Part shown: one piece after another, positions 1-7,760 of the stretch
Layout: each line of letters begins with the position of its first letter
How positions within the stretch are numbered: the first letter of the stretch is position 1
Assembly (NCBI GenBank): GCA_023384315.1
Contig: JAHDWY010000186.1
Location: forward strand, 1 to 7,760
Reading direction: 5' to 3'
Length of the DNA stretch: 7,760 nucleotides
Origin: Candidatus Hydrogenedentota bacterium
Lineage (GTDB): Bacteria; Hydrogenedentota; Hydrogenedentia; Hydrogenedentales; SLHB01
Notes under the pieces: generated by a model
Told to the model about the DNA's origin: nothing
The model's input: only the letters and a program-made list of their open reading frames with translations
Database searches by the model: none
Made by a program: the position numbers and the translations under genes

Positions 1-1013
1 GGTCCACCTTCCAGAGGCCGGTTGGACGCTATGTCCAAACGCACCTGCGTGCCTTCGTAACCCACGAGCGTGGCGTCGGTCTTCGACAGGAGTCGCGACT
101 TGGACGGCAGATTCGTGTATTCGGGATAGGTATAGGTCACGGCCACCGAATCGATCCGCGGAATGCGGCTCAGAGCCAACGAATACCGCTTGCTGCGTCC
201 ACGCGGGATTTCCGCGTAGTAGGTCAAATCCGTTCGCACGTTCTCGATGGTCTGAAAATAGGTGCCGTCGCCCGAATCCAGCATGGGAAGGGTCCCGGCT
301 ATCGTTCCATCGGGACGCTCCAACACGAGCGCCATCTGGGACGGACGCTTGCCCGAGGTGGTCACGCGAACGATCTGACTCTCGCCGTACTCCACCGTAG
401 AGTTCGCGGGATCGACGGTGAACTTCGTGGGACTGTAGGGCGGGTGATCGCCCCAGGGATCGGCGAAGCGTGGAACCACTGCGGCAAAGACATCGGAAAA
501 AAGATAAGCCAGTGTGCCGAGAACTATCGCAAGCGCAATGAATGCCCGCGTCTCGCCACGAAGGGACGGCGGTCGCAGGGTGTCGACGCGTCGCACCGCG
601 GATACGCGGTCCGCCGCGAGATGAATCTCGTGGCTCATCAGTTCGGTGGACAATCCCGGTCGAAGGGTTCCCGCCATGAGATCGTCGAAGTCGACGGCAT
701 TGATCACGTCGTTGTGAAGATCGGGCGCGCCTTGCTCGACCAGCCGCGCCACGAGCCTGTCTTCCGACACGGCGCGAGACAGCCGCCAGTACGTCGCGAC
801 GGCCACCACAAGCAACGCGAAAAGCGTGGCTGCTGTAAGCCCAATGCGCGCGGATGCTGGGAGGATCAATAGCACGTCGAGATACACAAGGGCGAGCGCG
901 GCCGCAACCGAAACCCACAACACACGCACCACGGCCAGCTTGCCAATTTGACGTCGTCTCGCCAGGGAGAATTCATGCAGCCGTTGTCGAAGCGTGAGCG
1001 AATGACTGGACAT
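1..1013 (-). CDS. DUF4175-like large membrane protein, N-terminal 337 codons (runs off the left edge)
   Basis: I translated this frame by hand from the ATG at 1013. It stays open for 337 codons plus two bases to the window edge, so the C-terminus is missing. The visible protein starts MSSHSLTLRQRLHEF. It has two adjacent hydrophobic segments at about residues 28-50 and 57-75, a soluble stretch (about 80-155) rich in acidic and Leu/Val residues, and a third hydrophobic segment at about 156-178. A beta-rich part follows (about 195-337) with Ig-like character and a YTYPEYTNLP motif near 293-302. Three N-terminal membrane segments, then an extracytoplasmic beta region with a YPxYTxLP-type motif, resemble DUF4175-type proteins, which often follow BatA/VWA genes in Planctomycetota-like genomes. 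The role is unknown. It is last in the visible operon, 42 bp after the VWA gene, with its own Shine-Dalgarno. The reading frame is secure; the family call is from memory. Confidence 0.75.
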   Translation of the reverse strand, partial: MSSHSLTLRQRLHEFSLARRRQIGKLAVVRVLWVSVAAALALVYLDVLLILPASARIGLTAATLFALLVVAVATYWRLSRAVSEDRLVARLVEQGAPDLHNDVINAVDFDDLMAGTLRPGLSTELMSHEIHLAADRVSAVRRVDTLRPPSLRGETRAFIALAIVLGTLAYLFSDVFAAVVPRFADPWGDHPPYSPTKFTVDPANSTVEYGESQIVRVTTSGKRPSQMALVLERPDGTIAGTLPMLDSGDGTYFQTIENVRTDLTYYAEIPRGRSKRYSLALSRIPRIDSVAVTYTYPEYTNLPSKSRLLSKTDATLVGYEGTQVRLDIASNRPLEGG

Positions 1014-4000
1014 TAGAGCAGTCCTTGGTCCGTTACAGTCACCAATTCCACTATATCACACTAGGCCCGTGCGCCTGCGGGCAAACCACTCCAGCGCAAG
1101 CAGTCCAATGAGGATTCCGAATACGCTCAAAGTGTCCCACGCGTCCCGGGGTTTCGCTTCTTCTTTCGAGAGGCGCTCGAACTCGCGTACCCGGTCCGGC
1201 AGAGAACCCAAATCTTCAAACCTCAGAACATCGCCCCCAGTCACGGAAGAAATCTGCCCGAGCAGTTCAGGATCGGCAGCCACAAACCGGTTTTCCACGC
1301 TATCCGCATACACCGTAAACCATTCCGACGCTTCCCGCGATTCCCCAACGGTGCTCCGCATGGTCGCTTTGAATTCGCCTTCACCGCTGGGCTGGTAATA
1401 GGCTTGATAAGCGCCGGGATTGCCTTCGCTCGGTGGAAGTTCGACGGTCGTCTCGACGCCGCCGGGCTCTTCAATGGTGACCCGCGGATTAAATTCCTCG
1501 GAATCCACGAATTGCGTCCGCACGGTCAACAGTACTCGCTCACCCAGGTTGTAGGCGTATTGATTCGTGCGGAACGAGATATCCTGCCCCGGCAGAAAGT
1601 CGGACTCGAAGATTAGCCACCGGATCATCTGGCTCCAGAAGCGCGAATAGATATCGTCGTACTCTTCGAGTTCGGGCGGCATGAAGGCCCAGCGCCATAA
1701 CCCCGTCGTGCCGATGCTCATGACTTTTCCACGCCCATATCGTTGGTACGAAATGGCGGCCACTTTGGAGCCCAGTTCGACCCCGGGTTGGTCCGTCTCC
1801 GAGATGCGGGCGAGAATCACCGACAGAGACTTCTCGTCTTCCACTTTCGTGATGCTGACCATTTCCGGCAGTTCGCGAATGATGAAGTCCGCCGGGGTCG
1901 TGCGGCCAAAAGCGAACAAGGGGCTGTCCTCGCCTTCCGGCGTCAGTTCGATGCGCGCCTGGCGCACGACGTCGTCGCCCCAATCGACAGGTTCCAACGC
2001 CGCGAGCACTTCGTTCTCGGCGTCGTAGGCGCGGCCGCGCGCAAACACGACGCTGCCGCCGCGGTCCGTCAGGTACTCGCGAAGCAGTCCCAATTGCTCG
2101 GATGTGAACAGCGCATCGATCCCTTTTCCGAAGATAATGCAGTCGTATTCGAACCATTCTTCCTTGGTCGTGGGTAGAAACACGCCCTGGGCCACTTCGG
2201 TCTTTTCATTCAGATCGCTTGTGGACTTCTCGGAGAGCCCAAAGATCTTGTCAGCGGTGACCTGGAAAATGGACGTCACTTCCAAGTTTGGATCGCGTTG
2301 CAGGGCGCGCAACAGGAATTTGCTGTCCCAATAGGGCTTGGCTTCGACGAAGAGCACGCGGCTCTTTTCATCGACGACGCGGGCGAATACGGTGCGGTTG
2401 TTGTTGGCCGGATCCGCCTCCTCCGGCAGCGGCGTCACTTCGACGGCGTACCGGAACACGCCCTTGTGGTCCTCCTGAATCGGGAAATCGACCGTCTCCG
2501 TACCGCCTCTCAGCATGACCTGCTGCGAACCGATTTGCTCGCCGTCCCGCAGAAGATTCACTTCCGCGTACCAATCCGCGTAGCCCGATTGGCTGAGCGT
2601 TACCTTGAGCTTGGCCGGTTGGTCGACAAAGAGGAAGTTCTGGTTCAGACGCGCCGTCACGACAAGGTCCTTGGTCTGGGTGTCGCTGCCCACGGGGATC
2701 GTCCACACGGGCACCTTCTGGCTCTTGAGCATCAGGGCGGCCTGCCGAATCTCGCCCTTGACGTTGTCGCGTCCGTCGGACACCAGCAAGGCGCCCGCGC
2801 TCGGCCGCGACACCGATTCGCCCGCGAGTTTCTGCAAGGCTTCGCCGAGGTCCGTGGCCATGCCTTGCGGTTCCGGCGTATTGAGAATCGTATCGATCGA
2901 TGCCGGTACAAGTTCGCTGTCGAACAGGTAGAATCGCACGTCGTAATCGGCGTTCAGCCGCGCCATGAGATCGCCTTCATGCTCGCGCACGGCGCCGGCC
3001 ACCGCGTCGAAGCGCGTCATCCCGTCCACATCCGCCGTCTTCATGCTGGCCGACGAGTCCACCATGACGGCAAAGACCGGCTTGCGCCCGCTGGACGCGG
3101 ACGGCTCGGTACGCATGGGGCGCAGCAGCACGATGATCAATGCCGCGATGGCCGCCAGACGAAACACGGCGAGAATCGTGCGCCATACCCGGCCCGCTCG
3201 GCCCTGCGCGCGAACGTAGGACCACACCACCAGCGCGGCCAGGACCGCGCCAAGGCCCAGGATGGCCGGGGCCGGGAATGGCGGGTCGAAAGTAATCCCG
3301 GACCACATGGTCTAACGCCTCAACGCAATCAACAGGAGTTGTTCGATAGCAATCGCGGCCAGCGCAGCCAGCAGCAGGTAGGGCCACAAGGGAACGCCCT
3401 CGAGGAAACGCCGCACGGACTCCGGGTCTGCGCCGTCCACGGTAGCGAATTGGCGGCGGCTCGCCCGCATCAACTCCGTCATCTGCTCTTCAGCGAGATA
3501 GCTAAGATCACTTTCGCGCGCATCCACGTTTACCGGCGCGGCGGCGAGTTGCTCATCCGACTCGTGCACCCGATAGAATCCGGGAGCCGCGGAATCGGGA
3601 AATGCGATGGTCGTCGTATCTGCCATGCGTTCGACGCTTGCGGTGACGGCTTCGCCGGCGGGGTTCGTGTACCGCACACTGGCCGCGTCGGCGGGAATGG
3701 AGGCACTGACTATCGCGGGATATCCGACCGCGTGTTCGCGTCCACTGACCTCTCTCGGGCGCATCGCTTTCAAGATCTCGTGGATGAAGGGAACGAAGAT
3801 CGTCTTGCGGGCAAAGTCGCTGCCTTCCCGGGACAAATCAAAATTGCAGAGTAGAAGCGAACCCGCGCCGTAGTTGGTGCGTGCCAACGCGATGTTGCCG
3901 TCGCTGTAGCGAATCAGAATCTGCCCCTGCCCGCCCACGCGTTGCGTCGCCAGCAGCTTTTGGAAATGGGCCGCGCCAATATCCCCGCTTTCGCGGAACC

Positions 4001-7000
4001 GGCGTAGCATCGGCTCGTCGAAGTTGGCTTCCGCGAAGGTGGCGTGGGTGATTTCATTGTTGTCCGTGTAGTCAACGGCGCCATTGACGGAGAAGGGCGA
4101 TTGGAGATTGCGTTCCGTTACGGTCTCCAAGGCGGCAAGGTTCACGCCATCCGCCGGGGTGGACAGGAAGTAGATGACCGATCCGCCCAACTCGATATAC
4201 CGCGCCAGCGCGCTCGCCGCGGTCTCGCCAATCGCGCCCGGCTCGAAGAGCACCACCAACTGGCTGTCCGCCGGCGGAGCCTCGCCGAAACGATCCGGCG
4301 TCGTTATCGTAACTTCGAACGCCCCGGTCTCGTCGGCCCCTTCCCCGGTGCGCGACGGTTCGATCGCATGCATGAGATAGGACCCGCCGGAGCCGCTTTC
4401 GTCAACCGACGCCGTGGTCAATAAGGTCACGCCGATGCGGTCGCTGATGCTCATCGTAAAGTAACGGGTGTCATCGGCAGCCAACCCGTCGGCCCCGATG
4501 TGCACGGTGCCCTCGAACATCCCGCGTTCGCGTGGACGCAGACGGAAGTTCACGGTGGCCGTCTCACCGGCGGGAATCGCGATCTCCTGTTCCAATGCTG
4601 CCGTGTCCTCTGCGCCGGGCTTGCGCAGTTCCAACGACACAGGGATCGTCTCTGCCGTGCCCCCGAAGTTCGCAACGGTGCAGATGATCGACACGTCTTC
4701 ACCCACCACCGGCGCGGCCGGTTCGACGGCTACATCCATGACCGCTAGATTCCAGGGCTGTTCCTCGGGCACCGGAACAAACACGGTATCGACGCCCTCC
4801 GGGATGGCCGAGAAGTTGACTGCCGACCAGTTGGTCCGCTGGAAGTCCGAGACGAAGTACATCGTGGCCTGCAGATCGGGCAGGGCGCTCAGTTGCTGCA
4901 GCGCCTCGGCTATGGCGGCGTCGATGTCGGCGCGTTCGAGCGTGGACCGCGCGTCGCGCAGGTCGCGCGTCAGGTGATACTTGTTCGCTGCGGGTTCAGT
5001 GAACGACGGCCTCGGATTCACGCCAGCGAGTATGAGATTGCCCACGTCGGTCGCGCCCAAGCCCTCGACGATCTTGCCGGCGGCCAATTGGCCCCGCGCG
5101 AATGGCGTGAATCCGGTGCCGGTGTAGCCCATGCTGAGCGATTGATCGAGAATGATGATGGCCGCGTGCTGCCCGCTTTCTTCCGCGCGGGACGCCTGCG
5201 CGCGCAACACGGGCTTTAAAAACGCCAGCACGAGCAGGATCACGAACGCGGTGCGCACGAGCAACAGCAAGATATCCCGCAGGCGAAACAGGGCGGAATG
5301 ACTCGCCTCGGCCTTTCGCAGGAACCGCACGGTTGGAAAGACCAGCCGTCGCGGCGTGCGGCGCGTGAGCAGGTGCACCAGGTACGGCACGAACACGGCC
5401 AATCCGGCCGCCGCCACCGCGAGGTTGGTGAACGTGATGTTCCAGGGGCCCATCGCTATAGCGTCCCTCGCCGCAGCAGGTACTTCTGCAGGACGTCGTG
5501 GTACGGCGTCGTGGTGTTGATGAAGTTGTAGTCGATGTTCCGCGCCTGCGCAGACGACGACATGGTTCGGATGAAGGCGTCGAGTTCTTTCTTGTAAGAC
5601 CGCGCAATGTCGTTGGGCCGCGACGAAATGGTCTCTCCGGTTTCGGCGTCGATGAAGTTCACGCTGTCCAATGGCGGCAGGTCGACTTCATACCGATGCA
5701 AGACGTGGAACAAGATGATCTCGAACTTCCGGTGCCGGTACATGTCGAGGGCCTGAAAGATGGCTTCTGGTTCATCCAGCAGATCGGAAATGATCACGAG
5801 CAAACCGCGCCGGCGATGCAGGGCGAAGGTATCGCGGAGCACCCGCGCCACGGAGGTCCTTCTGCCCACGCGCGTGGCTTCTAGCGCGTTCAGAACGGAA
5901 TAGAGATGTGGGAATGTGCTGCCGGACGGCACGTGCGTGCTGACCCGCTCGTCAAACAGGGTCAGGCTGACGCGGTCGCCTTGCTTCACCATGAGGTAGG
6001 CGAGCGCGGCCGCGAGATACGACGCGTACTCCAGCTTGGAAAGTTCCTTCGTGGGGAAGAAGGAATTGAACTCCTTGCCGCCATATCCCATCGATGCGCT
6101 CCGGTCCACGAGGAGGTGGCAGTTCATGTCCGTTTCGCGCTCGAAGAGTTTCACATAGTAGCGGTCGGTTCGCGCAAAGGCCTTCCAGTCGATGCTGCGA
6201 ATCTCGTCGCCGGGGTAGTATTCGCGGTAGTCGACAAACTCGGCCGCGGACCCTTTGTACGGCGATTTGTGCCGGCCCGCGTAGGCGCCTTCCACGATCA
6301 CGCGCGCGGCGAAGAAGAGGTTCCGGAGACTGCGCAGCTCTTCCGGACTGAGGTACTTCCACGTGTGTGGAGCCTTTTGCGCACCGCGCACCGGCGCGTC
6401 CAATCGGGGAAGAGGAGGCGGCTCTTGCATACAATTACCGGTCCTATCGTCGCCAGCGGTTCTGGCCGCGGAATCGAGGCATGGAGTAAATCACAATGAG
6501 AAAATCCGAAATCCGAAGCACGAAATTCGAAACAAATTCAAAACTTCAATGTTAGAAACACCAAGAGGAATCGCCGAGTTGTTGCGCCATTCAGGATTTT
6601 GGCCGTTTGTGCTTGTTTCGGATTTCGTGTTTCTATTTTCGACTTTACTTCTTCTTATAGTCCGGTTCTTTCACGGACCGGATCAGCCGTTCGATAATCG
6701 CGGCCGGCGTGACGCCTTCGCCCGTGGCGCGGTAGTTCGGAATAATGCGATGTTGCAGCACCGGAAGCGCGACCGCGCGTACGTCGTCACAGGACGGCGC
6801 GGGCTTGCCGTCGAACAGGGCGATCACTTTCGCGCCGAGAATCAGATACTGCGACGCGCGCGGTCCCGCGCCCCATTCCACGTATTCGTCCACGAAAGGG
6901 TCGGCGCCTTTCTCGCGGGGGCGCGATGCGCGGGCAAGATCGATGGCGTACTCCATGACGTGTCGCGACACGGGCACGCGCCGCACGAGCGACTGATAGC

Positions 7001-7760
7001 GCATCACTTCGTCTTTGGTGAACACGTTGCGCACGGTGGGGAAGTCACGGGTCGTCGTTTCCTCGACGATTCGGATTTCCTCGTCGCGCTGGGGATACCC
7101 GATGTTGATGCTGAACATGAAGCGGTCGAGTTGCGCTTCCGGCAAGGGGTAGGTGCCCTCGTGCTCGATGGGGTTCTGCGTGGCCATGACGAAGAAGGGC
7201 GGTTCGAGATGGAAGGTCTCGCCCGCCGCGGTGACGGTGTATTCCTGCATGGCTTCCAGCAGCGCGGCCTGGGTCTTGGGCGGCGTACGATTGATCTCGT
7301 CCGCAAGGATCAAGTTCGCGAACAGCGGCCCTTTGACGAAGGTCATCACGCGTTCGCCGGTGGTCCGGTCGGTTTGCAGGATCTCCGTGCCGGTGATGTC
7401 CGACGGCATCAGGTCGGGCGTGAACTGGATTCGCTTGAATTCCCACCCCAACGACTGGGCGAGGGTTTTCACGAGCAAGGTCTTCGCCAGTCCCGGCACG
7501 CCGATAATCAGCGCGTGCCCCCGCGCAAACAGGGCCGTGAGCAACTCCCGGATGATCCGGTCCTGCCCGACGACCACGGAATGAATCTCTTTCACCAGTT
7601 CCTGATGCTTCGCGTGAAAGGCCGCCGCCAGGTCCACGTCCGACGGCTGAGGCGCCGCGCTTGCCGGTTCAATTGCCATGCTGTTCGCCTTCCCAAAATC
7701 CAATGGGGACACTTACCAATTGCGCGAAGAACCAACTGAATCTATGCAGGCAGCACCAAT

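Overview
The window is one compact gene cluster read entirely from the minus strand (right to left). It is the MoxR / DUF58 / BatA-like / von Willebrand factor A (VWA) cluster often loosely called an aerotolerance-type operon. In transcription order it holds: a MoxR-family AAA+ ATPase (6645-7679); a DUF58 protein with a VWA fold (5456-6430); a 713-residue membrane protein with a BatA-type N-terminus, a degenerate VWA domain and a glutamine-amidotransferase-like (GATase-like) domain (3312-5453); a 750-residue membrane VWA/GATase-like protein (1056-3308); and the first 337 codons of a large membrane protein resembling DUF4175 proteins, which runs off the left edge (1-1013).

The organism cannot be named from this window. 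The coding DNA is GC-rich. Large BatA-like and VWA/GATase-like membrane proteins followed by a DUF4175-like protein fit Planctomycetota or a related deep-branching Gram-negative group such as Candidatus Hydrogenedentes. This is inferred from family knowledge and is not a sequence match.

Layout: 7680-7760 is the upstream edge, with the moxR ribosome binding site and no convincing promoter. The first two genes are separated by 214 bp (6431-6644), the only sizeable non-coding stretch. It contains an AT-rich imperfect inverted repeat (about 6501-6641) that ends next to the moxR stop codon. The next two junctions are 2 bp and 3 bp, with ribosome binding sites lying inside the upstream coding sequence, so translation is probably coupled. 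The last junction is 42 bp with its own good ribosome binding site.

How the genes may work together: MoxR ATPases are chaperone-like and are commonly encoded next to VWA proteins, whose metal-ion-dependent adhesion site (MIDAS) mediates metal-dependent protein contacts. Here one ATPase is paired with a soluble VWA protein and two membrane-anchored ones, plus a further membrane protein. The sequence suggests a membrane-associated assembly or envelope-maintenance complex. Its substrate is not visible. The main points for a second look are the inverted repeat, the missing MIDAS threonine in the 713-residue protein, the apparent absence of a catalytic cysteine in both GATase-like domains, and the combination of three VWA proteins with a DUF4175-like partner.
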